Of a stretch of DNA of 11,032 nucleotides, positions 1-6,615 are shown piece after piece. The notes under the pieces are model-generated. The model did not search any database and was not told the origin of the DNA. It was given only the letters and a program-made list of their open reading frames with translations. The first letter of the stretch is position 1; every line of letters begins with the position of its first letter. Source of the stretch: Rubrobacter sp. (GTDB lineage: Bacteria; Actinomycetota; Rubrobacteria; Rubrobacterales; Rubrobacteraceae); the NCBI GenBank assembly GCA_019247245.1, contig JAFAPF010000017.1:1-11032 (forward strand), given 5' to 3'. The position numbers and the translations under genes are program-made.

Positions 1-2257
1 CGCCCTGTTTGCTTAGAGGCTCGTTCCAGTTCCCGCACTTGGGGGACTGAACGCAAGCGGGGCAGCCACTTTTGCAGGGGCAGCGGACGAGGACGGAGAG
101 GGTGTCGCGGGCGAGCTCCTCGAAGGCACCGTATCCGCGCTCGGAGATGCCTACGCCACCAGGGTAGCCGTCGTAGACGAAGATCGTCGGCAGCCCAGTC
201 TGGCGGTGTACGGCCACGGAGAGCCCCCCGATGTCCCCCCGATCGCACATCGCGAAGAGCGGCAAGAGGCCTATCATCGCATGTTCTGATGCATGTAAGG
301 CGCCCAGGAACTCAACGAAGTTCGGGCGGGAGGAGCCATTGGTCGGTAAGGGAGGCAGGGTTATCCATAACCCACGCGTCTCGAAGGTGGTCGGCGGCAG
401 GTCGAGGGGGAAAACGCCTATCTCTCGGGAGTCGGAGACCTGTATCTTCTTATAGAACGTGACGATGTCCGTGGTTTGCACCTTGCCCCAGTGGAGCTTC
501 GCCCCATTACATAGCTCCCTCTCTTCAGACTCTTGCAGGATCTTTACGTACGTCTCGACCCTAGGTCTGGTATAGTAGCGGCTCGGAACTCTGCGAACGA
601 GCGCAGCGTGTGCCGCGAGGTTCAGATGCTCGACCTCGTAGTCCCGCCCCCGGTGCAGGTAGGTCGCCCCCGGGTGCAGCTCCATCGGCGCCCGTCGGGC
701 CTCGATGGAGCCGATTACTTCCCCCTCTTTGTCTGCCACCAGAACGGAAGCGGAATCGGCAGACCGCAAAGAAATATTCCACGCCGGGTTATCTCCCCAT
801 GCATAGTGCATCCTTCCCCCGCTTCCCACCAGCGCCCCTGACTCTAGGAGCTGCTCGACAACCTCCCCGTAGGCGAACCCGAAGTACCCCTCGTCTTTGT
901 CTTCGAGGGGAGCCTCGTGCGCCGCTGCGAGGAGGTGTGGCCCCAGGATGTAGGGGTTCTCGAGCGTAAGGCGTGCAGCCTCGACCCTGCGACCGAGGAT
1001 CTTCTCGGGGTTCTCGTAAAGATATTGGTCCAGGGAATCCCGTCCGGCTATGTAAACGTTGAGGGAGGGCTCGGTGCCGCGTCCGGCCCGACCCCACTGC
1101 TGCCAGAGGGACGCTACGCTCCCTGGGTACCCACAGCACACCACCGCGTCCAGATAGCCCACATCTATCCCGAGCTCTAGAGCATTCGTCGAGACCACGC
1201 CCAGGAGCTCACCCCGGAACAGACGCCCCTCTATCTCCCGACGCTCCCGGACGGTGTAGCCTGCGCGGTACGGCGAGATGCGACGCACGAAGTCTGGCCC
1301 CAAACGGTCTGCCGCGTAGCGGTAGATCAGCTCAGCCGACTTACGGCTCTTGGCGAAGGCGATAGTGCGCACGCCCTGCCCAACGAGCCGAGAGAAGACG
1401 AAAGCCCCCTCGGTAAGCATGCTTCGCCTGTCACCCTTGTCCTCGTCCTTGAGGGGCGGGTTCCTGAAGATCACCCGCCGCTTTCCTGAAGGAGCACCGC
1501 CTTGATCCACGAGGGCGAACGGCAGCCCAGTCAAAACCTCCGCAAGCTCTAGGGGGTTTGCGATGGTCGCGCTGGTCAGCACAAAGGTAGGGTCCGCCCC
1601 GTGCAGCTCCGCGACCCGCCGGAGACGCCTCAAAACCGCCGCGACGTGCGAGCCGAACACTCCCCGCAAGAGGTGTGCCTCGTCCACAGCGACTATCTTG
1701 AGGTTACGGAAAAAGCCAGCCCAAAGAGAGTCGTGACTCGGCAGGAGGCCTACGTTCAGCATGTCGGGGTTCGTGAGGATCACGTTCGCCCGGCGTCGGA
1801 TCTCGGACCTCAGAGCCTTCGGGGTGTCCCGGTCGTAGGCCGCTGGGTACACGCCACGCAGCTTGAGCTTCTGAATCTTCTGTAGCTGATCCTGGGCGAG
1901 TGCCTTCGTCGGGTAGAGGAAGAGTGCCCGGTTCCGGGAGTTGGCCAGTGCGTTCTCGAAGACGGGGATCTTGTAGCACAGCGACTTACCGCTGGCGGTC
2001 GCCGTCGCGACGATCACGTTCTCCCCGCCCCGCACCTTCTCGTAGGCCGCGAACTGATGCGAGTACAGTCGCGGCACACCTATGGCAGAGAGCGCTCTCC
2101 ATAGCTCCTGCGGCAACTCCGGAGGCTCAACGAGAGCGGCAGAGCAAGAAGGAAGGGTAGCAACGGTTTCTCCCAAAGATTCCACCGTACGGTGGCCCAA
2201 GGCCGAGAGCGGTTTGGCAGTGGCCCCGAGCCATTCCTTGAGGTCCCTAGATCTCAC
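1..2257 (-). CDS. MrfA-like DEAH-box helicase with C-terminal DUF1998/MZB zinc domain (3' end beyond window)
   Basis: This is a superfamily 2 DNA helicase of the MrfA/Hrq1-like group, whose characterised members act in DNA repair, for example after mitomycin damage in Bacillus. One frame stays open for 752 codons to the left edge. Visible motifs, numbered from the chosen start, are: motif I TASGKS (87-92), YPTKALAQDQ (115-124), DEAH (192-195), TSAT (228-231), STNALELGID (356-365) and QQWGRAGR (386-393). The C-terminal region carries GGVGISERGY and then a cysteine cluster, CPCKSGCPACVQSPKC (Cys at about 726, 728, 732, 735, 741), typical of DUF1998. Family members are about 750-780 residues, so little is missing. 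The start is taken as GTG at 2257, overlapping the recR stop by 11 bp. No strong Shine-Dalgarno is visible, so coupling to recR is inferred and the exact start is uncertain. The family call is secure; the substrate is not. Confidence 0.93.
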   Translation of the reverse strand, partial: MRSRDLKEWLGATAKPLSALGHRTVESLGETVATLPSCSAALVEPPELPQELWRALSAIGVPRLYSHQFAAYEKVRGGENVIVATATASGKSLCYKIPVFENALANSRNRALFLYPTKALAQDQLQKIQKLKLRGVYPAAYDRDTPKALRSEIRRRANVILTNPDMLNVGLLPSHDSLWAGFFRNLKIVAVDEAHLLRGVFGSHVAAVLRRLRRVAELHGADPTFVLTSATIANPLELAEVLTGLPFALVDQGGAPSGKRRVIFRNPPLKDEDKGDRRSMLTEGAFVFSRLVGQGVRTIAFAKSRKSAELIYRYAADRLGPDFVRRISPYRAGYTVRERREIEGRLFRGELLGVVSTNALELGIDVGYLDAVVCCGYPGSVASLWQQWGRAGRGTEPSLNVYIAGRDSLDQYLYENPEKILGRRVEAARLTLENPYILGPHLLAAAHEAPLEDKDEGYFGFAYGEVVEQLLESGALVGSGGRMHYAWGDNPAWNISLRSADSASVLVADKEGEVIGSIEARRAPMELHPGATYLHRGRDYEVEHLNLAAHAALVRRVPSRYYTRPRVETYVKILQESEERELCNGAKLHWGKVQTTDIVTFYKKIQVSDSREIGVFPLDLPPTTFETRGLWITLPPLPTNGSSRPNFVEFLGALHASEHAMIGLLPLFAMCDRGDIGGLSVAVHRQTGLPTIFVYDGYPGGVGISERGYGAFEELARDTLSVLVRCPCKSGCPACVQSPKCGNWNEPLSKQG

Positions 2258-2846
2258 GTCGACCGGCGAAGGCCCTGCCCAGGGTGACCTCGTCGGCGTA
2301 CTCCAGGTCCCCGCCGACCGGCAGCCCGCTCGCCAAAGCCGTCACCCGTACGGGCATATCCTTGAGCTCGTGAGCTATAAAGAGCGCCGTCGCCTCGCCC
2401 GTGGTGTTCGGGTTGGTGGCGATCACAACCTCCTTCACCCCTTCCCTGCCGACCCGCTCGACGAGCTCTGCTATCCTCAAGTCCTCTGGTTCGATGCCGT
2501 CCAGGGGCGAGAGCGCCCCGCCGAGCACGTGATATAGGCCCCGGTACTCACCAGTCCGCTCGATGGGACCGATGTCGTAAGGATCCTCGACCACACAAAG
2601 GACCGAAGAATCCCTGCGCACATCTGTGCAAATGCCGCACTCCTCGGCCTCGGTGAGGTTAAAGCAGCGCCTGCACGGTCCGATACGCTCCTTGACCTCG
2701 CGCAGAGCGTCGGCCAAGGCGCGTGCGTCATCGGGACGGCCACGGATGATGTGAAAGGCGATCCTCTGGGCGCTCTTCGGTCCGATGGTGGGAAGTTTAC
2801 TGAGCTCGGTTATGAGACGCTCAACCGGTCTCGCGTAGGTTGCCAA
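2247..2846 (-). CDS. recR: Recombination mediator protein RecR
   Basis: RecR forms a toroidal clamp that works with RecO/RecF to load RecA onto gapped DNA. The 199-residue protein has the usual RecR length and layout. An N-terminal helix-hairpin-helix region contains LPTIGPKSAQR (18-28). It is followed by a four-cysteine zinc finger (Cys58, Cys61, Cys70, Cys73), a Toprim domain beginning with CVVEDPYDIGPIE (84-96), and the conserved C-terminal GLPVGGDLEYADEVTLGRA. The start is TTG, placed 6 bp after the ebfC stop. It reproduces the normal RecR N terminus but has no clear Shine-Dalgarno, so translation probably depends on coupling to ebfC. The 3' end overlaps the helicase start. Nothing looks broken. 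Confidence 0.97.
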   Translation of the reverse strand: MATYARPVERLITELSKLPTIGPKSAQRIAFHIIRGRPDDARALADALREVKERIGPCRRCFNLTEAEECGICTDVRRDSSVLCVVEDPYDIGPIERTGEYRGLYHVLGGALSPLDGIEPEDLRIAELVERVGREGVKEVVIATNPNTTGEATALFIAHELKDMPVRVTALASGLPVGGDLEYADEVTLGRAFAGRREI

Positions 2847-2852
2847 AGGTTG

Positions 2853-3185
2853 TTAGAGCCCCGGTAGATTCAGCCCCATATCCCCCAAGCCTCCGGTTAT
2901 GCCACCGAGCCGCTTGGAGGCAAGCTGCTGGGCGCTGCTCAAGGCCTCGTTTACCGCCGCGAGCACCATGTCCTCGAGCATCTCCACGTCCTCCGGATCC
3001 ACGACCTCAGGAGCGATCTCGACAGAGACGAGCTCGAGCCCCCCGGTCATCGTCGCCTTGACGGCCCCGCCGCCGGCGCTCGCTGTTACGGTCTCGCGGG
3101 CCAACTCCTCCTGTGCCCTCTGCATCTCCTGCTGCATCTTTTGGACCTGCTGCATCATCTTGTTGACGTTCTGTCGCGGTGACAA
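2853..3185 (-). CDS. ebfC: YbaB/EbfC-family nucleoid-associated protein
   Basis: This is a small DNA-binding, nucleoid-associated protein that normally sits directly before recR. The protein is 110 residues. A long N-terminal amphipathic helix rich in Met, Gln and Lys (NVNKMMQQVQKMQQEMQRAQ, 6-25) is followed by the family core GLELVSVEIAPEVVDPEDVEMLEDMV, read here in two parts around residues 49-62 and 63-74. A Gly-rich tail with GGITGGLGDMGLNLPGL ends it. I chose the TTG at 3183-3185 because GGAGAGGAG lies 8 bases upstream and because it gives the usual family length. The frame stays open farther upstream to 3293, but that extension would add 36 residues unlike the family. It heads the ebfC-recR-helicase run. 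dnaX, the usual upstream partner, is not recognisable here. Confidence 0.93.
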   Translation of the reverse strand: MSPRQNVNKMMQQVQKMQQEMQRAQEELARETVTASAGGGAVKATMTGGLELVSVEIAPEVVDPEDVEMLEDMVLAAVNEALSSAQQLASKRLGGITGGLGDMGLNLPGL

Positions 3186-3219
3186 ACCAAATTCTCCTCT
3201 CCGAACGCGCCGCGGATTC

Positions 3220-3462
3220 TCAGGCTTCTGTCCGCCAGGGGCTCGACGCGAAGCCCAAGCATAGAGTATACCGTGCGGTGCTCCTCGGGGCACAAGATGC
3301 CAGCTCCTTAGGAGCGCGTGCGGCGTAGGACTTTAGGAGCCGGTCCTTGTCCCGTCTGAGGGCTTCCAATCTCTCGCGCCAGCTTGCCAGCACCACGAGA
3401 GCTCGCGCCAGCCGGTCTTGCTTGTCTCTTAACAGCGCCGAGCTTAGTCCTGAGTTCGTCAA
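3220..3462 (-). CDS. Possible small ORF or gene remnant with charged helical segment, function unknown
   Basis: I do not recognise this sequence. The frame is open from a TTG at 3462 to 3220. Its middle part, from LRDKQDRLARALVVLASWRE through RLEALRRDKDRLLKSYAARA, reads like a charged amphipathic helix. Its codons strongly favour G or C in the third position (GAC, CGG, CTG, GCG, CTC, GTG), as in the neighbouring real genes. The first dozen codons look less coding-like. A neighbouring frame, starting at an ATG at 3469, gives a plausible beginning, MSLDELRTKLGAVKR, which would join the helix after a frame change. It could therefore be a frameshifted remnant. The tail, past the helix, is not convincing. 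An 11-bp direct repeat, CTCGCGCCAGC, occurs at 3373-3383 and 3402-3412. It lies between ebfC and an insertion-sequence relic. Confidence 0.3.
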   Translation of the reverse strand: MTNSGLSSALLRDKQDRLARALVVLASWRERLEALRRDKDRLLKSYAARAPKELASCAPRSTARYTLCLGFASSPWRTEA

Positions 3463-3735
3463 GACTCATGGCATCGGCGGTGCAAGATCTCCTTCTTGGG
3501 AAGACCTTCGGCGGCACGTCGGTCCGTTTAGTCGCGGGTGCGGAGGTCTTATACGAAGACGGCTTATAGCGGACTTGTGCAAGGCGCAGTTCGCCGCTCG
3601 ATCTCCGCCACGATTGAGGCGGTAGCGGCGAGTCTTTCCAGAGGAAGCCGGTAAGGGGGCGACGCCGCAGAGCATGGCGAAGGAGGCTTCGTTTTTCATG
3701 CGCTCGGGGTTTTCACCCGCTGTGATCTGCTCTAG
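3459..3735 (-). pseudogene. Decayed C-terminal fragment of an IS110-family transposase
   Basis: The reading frame shows the IS110/IS116/IS902 (Transposase_20) C-terminal signature: ITAGENPERMKNEASFAMLC, then GVAPLPASSGKTRRYRLNRG and GDRAANCALHK. After RLRI, near 3549, an extra base moves the match to another frame, which reads DLRTRD, then an in-frame TAA at 3528-3530 where the family has a Tyr codon, then TDRRAAEGLPKKEIL and a stop at 3459-3461. Intact relatives are about 330-420 residues. Here only the last 90 or so residues remain, and the N-terminal catalytic domain is absent. With one frameshift, one nonsense codon and a missing N-terminal half, this is a dead relic. Its terminal repeats and guide-RNA region cannot be recognised. 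It lies where dnaX might have been expected. Confidence 0.88.
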
Positions 3736-3877
3736 AGCGAAGCGTGGCTTTACTTTTTGCGGAGGCCGCACACAATCCCCCTTTATAGAAAGCCGACATA
3801 GCGAAGTCCCAAATCCTTTCTTGTAACGCAAACGGCTGAGGAGCTGGAGAAGCTCGTCTTTCTACTCCCTGCCATTA

Positions 3878-4693
3878 CTAAATCAGACCAAGCAGGTTAA
3901 CGCCGACAAAGGTGATCGTGGCAGCGAGTACAACCCGTAGCGGGTGTGCCGGTACCCAGGTGGATAAACGGCTACCGACTAAGACACCAGGAATGGTGCC
4001 CAGAAGTAGCATTCCTGCTAAGCCAAAGTCCACGTTACCCGCCAGTATCTGTGCAAATCCAGTTACGAACGAGAGCACCATCGCATGGACGATGTCAGTG
4101 CCTACAATTACAGCCGGCGAAAGCGGATAGAACAGCAGTAGTAATACTGCCATAACGCTTCCACTTCCTATCGAGGTGAGTCCAACGAGATACCCGCCTG
4201 TGGCCCCCAAGAGGACGGTACCCAGGCGTCGTTTGCGGCTCATGGAGGTTTCGCCTTTCCATGCCTCCTGTTTCTGACGCCTCTTGATCCATCCGCTTGG
4301 CAGAAAGACTCGCACTATAAGCGATACCCCTGTTAGGACAAGGGTAATGGCAATGATCTCTTTCATGATGCTTTGTACTGCTGCAGCATCGAAGCTGGCT
4401 TTGATCCACTCTAAGGTTGCAACCCCCAAGAGACTCGCAGGAATGCTCCCGAGCCACATGAATATGGCAACCTCCATATTCACTGAGCGCTGGCGGTGGT
4501 GCTGTACTGAGCCTGTCAGCTTCGTCAAGGTCGCCTGCACCAGGTCTGTTCCAACTGCAATAGGTGCTGAAACTCCCATACCAGAGATAAGAAAAGGCGT
4601 CATCAAGGAGCCACCACCTACCCCTGTGAGGCCTACTAAAAAGCCTACCAGGAGCCCAAAAAGGACAGGGGCAGGATGATCTAACACACCCAA
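3878..4693 (-). CDS. TauE/SafE (DUF81) family membrane permease
   Basis: This is a polytopic membrane protein of the TauE/SafE family. Members export or import sulfur-containing or organic anions such as sulfite, sulfoacetate and taurine-derived products; the substrate here cannot be told. The 271-residue protein contains two homologous halves, as is usual. The first has GLTGVGGGSLMTP (21-33) and AVGTDL (46-51). The second has GLTSIGSGSVM (171-181) and IVGTDI (196-201). About eight hydrophobic segments are visible, with a Lys/Arg-rich central loop (about 133-156) expected to be cytoplasmic. The start codon is TTG at 4691-4693, preceded by AAAGGAG about 6 bases upstream. The gene appears intact and monocistronic. 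No sulfur-metabolism gene lies next to it, so the physiological link is open. Confidence 0.9.
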   Translation of the reverse strand: MGVLDHPAPVLFGLLVGFLVGLTGVGGGSLMTPFLISGMGVSAPIAVGTDLVQATLTKLTGSVQHHRQRSVNMEVAIFMWLGSIPASLLGVATLEWIKASFDAAAVQSIMKEIIAITLVLTGVSLIVRVFLPSGWIKRRQKQEAWKGETSMSRKRRLGTVLLGATGGYLVGLTSIGSGSVMAVLLLLFYPLSPAVIVGTDIVHAMVLSFVTGFAQILAGNVDFGLAGMLLLGTIPGVLVGSRLSTWVPAHPLRVVLAATITFVGVNLLGLI

Positions 4694-4890
4694 TTCCGCT
4701 CCTTTACCTTTCCATCAAACCCAACGTATAGAGCTCAAAGTTCACCAGTATGGCTCTATTAGCAATCTACTCTACCATCTTAGTAGATAAATGGCACCTG
4801 TGTTTCCTGGTCCTCCAAGTACAAAATCCCACTAGAGGCGATAGCAGTGCGCTTAGCACAGCTTCTGATATGGAAGGAGGATAGTTGCTT

Positions 4891-4986
4891 TTAGTACATC
4901 CCCTGTACCAGAAGCACAATAAAGTAAACGATAAGCGCCAGCCCCACTATAAGGCTAATAACGACAATTAAGGGCTCTCTATTCAC
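4891..4986 (-). CDS. Possible 31-aa single-span membrane peptide
   Basis: This short ORF starts with GTG and encodes a peptide that begins MNREPLIVVISLIVGLALIV and is followed by YFIVLLVQGMY. It has a charged N terminus and then one uninterrupted hydrophobic stretch of about 22 residues, long enough for a single membrane helix. Its GTG start overlaps the TGA stop of the preceding minus-strand ORF by four bases (GTGA), the arrangement used for translational coupling. The independent Shine-Dalgarno is weak (GGATGG 6 bases upstream). AT-rich DNA can produce hydrophobic peptides by chance, so this remains a moderate call. No function can be assigned. Confidence 0.4.
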   Translation of the reverse strand: MNREPLIVVISLIVGLALIVYFIVLLVQGMY

Positions 4987-5156
4987 ATGTGTCCATCCGT
5001 GTCGCCTTCCTCATATAGGAGAGCACAAAAAGGATTTGCTTCCAAGCTGTATCCCGTACTACTGTTGCTGCTCTGTGTTTTTGCCCTCATGTGCGACTGT
5101 ATACCCAAAATTAGTTGCGGGACGAGTAGAGTAGTCTTGAGCTTCCAACTACTCAT
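4983..5156 (-). CDS. Possible 57-aa ORF of unknown function
   Basis: I do not recognise this ORF. It starts at an ATG with GGAGAGGTGACAG immediately upstream, a reasonable Shine-Dalgarno at about 6 bases. It ends in ATGTGA, so that its stop overlaps the GTG start of the 31-aa membrane peptide. The product begins MSSWKLKTTLLVPQLILGIQ and its second half is Ser/Thr/Asn-rich and then acidic (YEEGDTDGHM). Codon use is not strongly biased, and a plus-strand open frame covers the same DNA. The support is the start signal and the stop/start overlap only. Confidence 0.28.
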   Translation of the reverse strand: MSSWKLKTTLLVPQLILGIQSHMRAKTQSSNSSTGYSLEANPFCALLYEEGDTDGHM

Positions 5157-5355
5157 CTGTCACCTCTCCACTTCTCAGTTGATAAACCCTCTAGCATGGA
5201 GATCTTTTATTGCTGGAAGAGTATTGGTACAGGCGTTTTCCTTAGCTAAAAGCGGCCGAAGGAAAAAGTCAAGCTAAAGGTATTTGCGTTAAGTGGCGGC
5301 GGGTTCCGGCGAGCGCCCTTCAAGCGGTGGCCCGCCGTAAGCAAAGTATGTCTTA

Positions 5356-5697
5356 GTGAGATATACTACAAATACTGAGCCAGTGAAAACCTGGGAAAGT
5401 AGACAGAGAGCGCCAACGACACGCGAAGCGATAGAGCAAGCTATCGAGGCTGCAGGCTGGCGAACCGACGATGGCTTCTCTGCGCATCTTCTAGTCGGGA
5501 ATGACAGCACTGTCTCGGTACTAGCCCACCACTGGGTGTGGGGGACCGACGATCCTGTCTTCGAACTCTCCGACGAGCAGACGGAGCTCACCTATTGGGT
5601 TAGAGAAATACCGCCGCCTCGCCGAGCGGCTCAGCTGGTTGAGGAACACGGCCAACCGGCCGACAAGAAACGCGGCAACCGTTACAAACAAGAGTAG
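5356..5697 (+). CDS. Hypothetical protein, 113 aa, unrecognised family
   Basis: I do not recognise the family. The product is soluble, with no signal peptide or membrane helix. An N-terminal helix-like stretch (TTREAIEQAIEAAGWRTDD, about 21-39) precedes a likely beta-rich core with several Trp (VSVLAHHWVWGTDDPVFELS, about 53-72) and TYWVREIPPPRRAAQLVEEH (79-98). The tail is basic (KKRGNRYK). The codon pattern is coding-like and the sequence looks like a folded protein, so it is probably a real gene. A stop at 5338-5340 bounds the frame. The start may be GTG 5356 or GTG 5383; neither has a good Shine-Dalgarno. The truncated PadR-type regulator follows 57 bp downstream on the same strand, so the two may once have been cotranscribed. 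Confidence 0.65.
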   Translation: MRYTTNTEPVKTWESRQRAPTTREAIEQAIEAAGWRTDDGFSAHLLVGNDSTVSVLAHHWVWGTDDPVFELSDEQTELTYWVREIPPPRRAAQLVEEHGQPADKKRGNRYKQE

Positions 5698-5754
5698 TAG
5701 CGGTAAGACAATTTCTGGGGTCTCGCCTTCCCCCAGAAGAAACGAGAAAAGAGT

Positions 5755-5961
5755 ATGAGCGAAACAGGGCGGAAGCTGAAGTCTGAAACTCCAGTTCCTG
5801 AGAATGGGAATGGCGTATGCCGTCCGAAGAACTGGCTGGAGCCAGCGATCCTGGTGACGCTCCGTGAGTGGAACTCATACGGATACAAGCTCATGGAGCA
5901 GTTGGCGGTGTTGAGGTTTGAAGCCATGAACGTTCAACTTTTTCTAGTAGCTGCTCAATAA
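5755..5961 (+). pseudogene. PadR-family transcriptional regulator, truncated within its winged helix
   Basis: The open frame encodes 68 residues. After a low-complexity leader (MSETGRKLKSETPVPENGNG), residues 24-57 match the start of a PadR DNA-binding domain: RPKNWLEPAILVTLREWNSY, GYKLMEQLAVLRFEAMN. In intact PadR proteins this is followed by the recognition helix and wing, roughly NPGTLYRTLRQMEKDG, and then a C-terminal dimerisation region, for about 110-180 residues in total. Here the homology stops after FEAMN, near 5930, and is replaced by VQLFLVAAQ and a stop. The remaining protein lacks the recognition helix and cannot be a normal repressor. The junction probably marks a deletion or insertion. 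The start is ATG 5755 with a weak purine-rich upstream region (GAAAAGAG). Confidence 0.8.
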
Positions 5962-6108
5962 CTCCGCCCACCACAAGGCAAGGCTTACAACCATAAGGGA
6001 GCTTAGGATACGATCTCTCTCTGCAACTATGACACACCCCTTTAAGAGCACAGCTGAGAAAAGAAAGCAAAGCACAAGCTTACTAAGGGCTTCCATGAGG
6101 CGAATCAT
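5944..6108 (-). CDS. Possible 54-aa two-helix membrane protein, unknown
   Basis: This small ORF runs convergent to the truncated PadR gene and overlaps its last 18 bp. The product has two hydrophobic stretches, LSKLVLCFLFSAVLLKGCVI and then ILSSLMVVSLALWWAELL, separated by a charged turn (AERDR). That pattern fits a helical hairpin in the membrane. The region upstream reads AGAGGAGGA directly before the ATG at 6108, so the Shine-Dalgarno is strong but unusually close. An ATG at 6096 and a GTG at 6132 are alternatives. I do not recognise a family. Its place next to the broken end of the PadR gene means it may also be a fragment or chance ORF. Confidence 0.38.
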   Translation of the reverse strand: MIRLMEALSKLVLCFLFSAVLLKGCVIVAERDRILSSLMVVSLALWWAELLSSY

Positions 6109-6216
6109 TCCTCCTCTGCTACTCGCAGGCACGAAGAATGTACTAGGCGCGACAAAGACAACGCACTCTCTAGTTGACGGACATTCTTAATCCCATAGCA
6201 TAGAAAGCTGGAGACC

Positions 6217-6237
6217 CGAAAGGACATCGTCCCTTCG
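6217..6237. terminator. Weak hairpin, possible terminator
   Basis: CGAAAGGAC and GTCCCTTCG form a nine-position stem with one A-C mismatch around an ATC loop. On the plus strand it is followed by only three T residues. It lies downstream of the decayed minus-strand run, but no U-tract follows on that strand, so termination is uncertain in either direction. Confidence 0.22.
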
Positions 6238-6322
6238 TTTAGCAAATCGCCCAGAGGAAAGGTTCTCGGGTACCAGCCCAGTACTGCTCTGAGCAGCCAG
6301 GATGGGGTTGCCCGCTGAGGGG

Positions 6323-6558
6323 TTACCCGGAGAAAAAGCCGGTTATATCCCATGCTAAGTATACGCCACCCGGCCTAGTCGGATCTTGCACCGCTCCGAC
6401 CAGTCTCCAGCTTTGCCTGGCGCCCTTATTAATCGAGCCTTGTAGCATCCTATGCGGAGATCCGACAATCTCGTCATCCAGTTGGACGTACTCCGCATAG
6501 TAACGATCGGCCTCTTGTAATCTTGTAAGGTTGGAACTCGGTTTGGGTCTTCAGCCAT
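6323..6558 (-). pseudogene. 75-aa conserved-looking hypothetical protein, frameshifted by an 8-bp tandem duplication
   Basis: An ATG at 6556-6558, with AGAAGG about 8 bases upstream, starts a frame reading MAEDPNRVPTLQ. Just after it, the minus strand has TTACAAGA twice in tandem. If one copy is removed, the frame continues without interruption as EADRYYAEYVQLDDEIVGSP, HRMLQGSINKGARQSWRLVG, AVQDPTRPGGVYLAWDITGF, FSG and a TAA at 6323-6325, giving exactly 75 residues. With both copies present, the frame goes to an unrelated tail and stops near 6355. The restored product is a soluble alpha/beta-looking small protein with a Trp-Arg-Leu-Val centre. This is only loosely reminiscent of DUF4177-type proteins, and I assign no function. 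It lies 57 bp after the truncated ThDP enzyme on the same strand, probably in the same former operon. Confidence 0.75.
6513..6528 (-). repeat. Perfect 8-bp tandem duplication inside the 75-aa gene
   Basis: TCTTGTAA occurs at 6513-6520 and again at 6521-6528 (TTACAAGA twice on the coding strand). The duplication adds 8 bp and shifts the frame of the 75-aa gene. Deleting one unit restores a full reading frame to a natural stop, which points to a recent slippage event. Confidence 0.92.
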
Positions 6559-6615
6559 ATAGCCCTTCTTTCTGACACTGCCCTCGCTACTCTACTCAAT
6601 AGCGGTGTACACCTC

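Noticed and set aside
561..1139. Several Arg/Gly/Pro-rich ORFs on both strands
   Set aside because: They are other-frame readings of the helicase gene; the helicase frame carries all family motifs without interruption.
3841..3870. Short hairpin GAGCT-GGAGA-AGCTC after the permease gene
   Set aside because: The stem is only five pairs and no T-run follows on the minus strand, so a terminator is not supported.
4987..5277. Plus-strand 96-codon ORF with a Leu/Cys-rich segment
   Set aside because: There is no ribosome site, composition is typical of AT-rich noncoding DNA, and a minus-strand pair with better start signals covers part of it. Neither reading is proven.
6269..6333. Imperfect inverted repeat CTCGGGTACC ... 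GGTTACCCGGAG
   Set aside because: Pairing needs an unpaired base on one side, the arms are about 40 bases apart and it overlaps the end of the 75-aa gene. No U-tract follows on either strand, so neither a terminator nor an IS end is supported.
6105..6353. Minus-strand 82-codon ORF
   Set aside because: It overlaps the 3' end of the restored 75-aa gene in another frame and the start of the small membrane ORF. Its sequence shows no recognisable domain.
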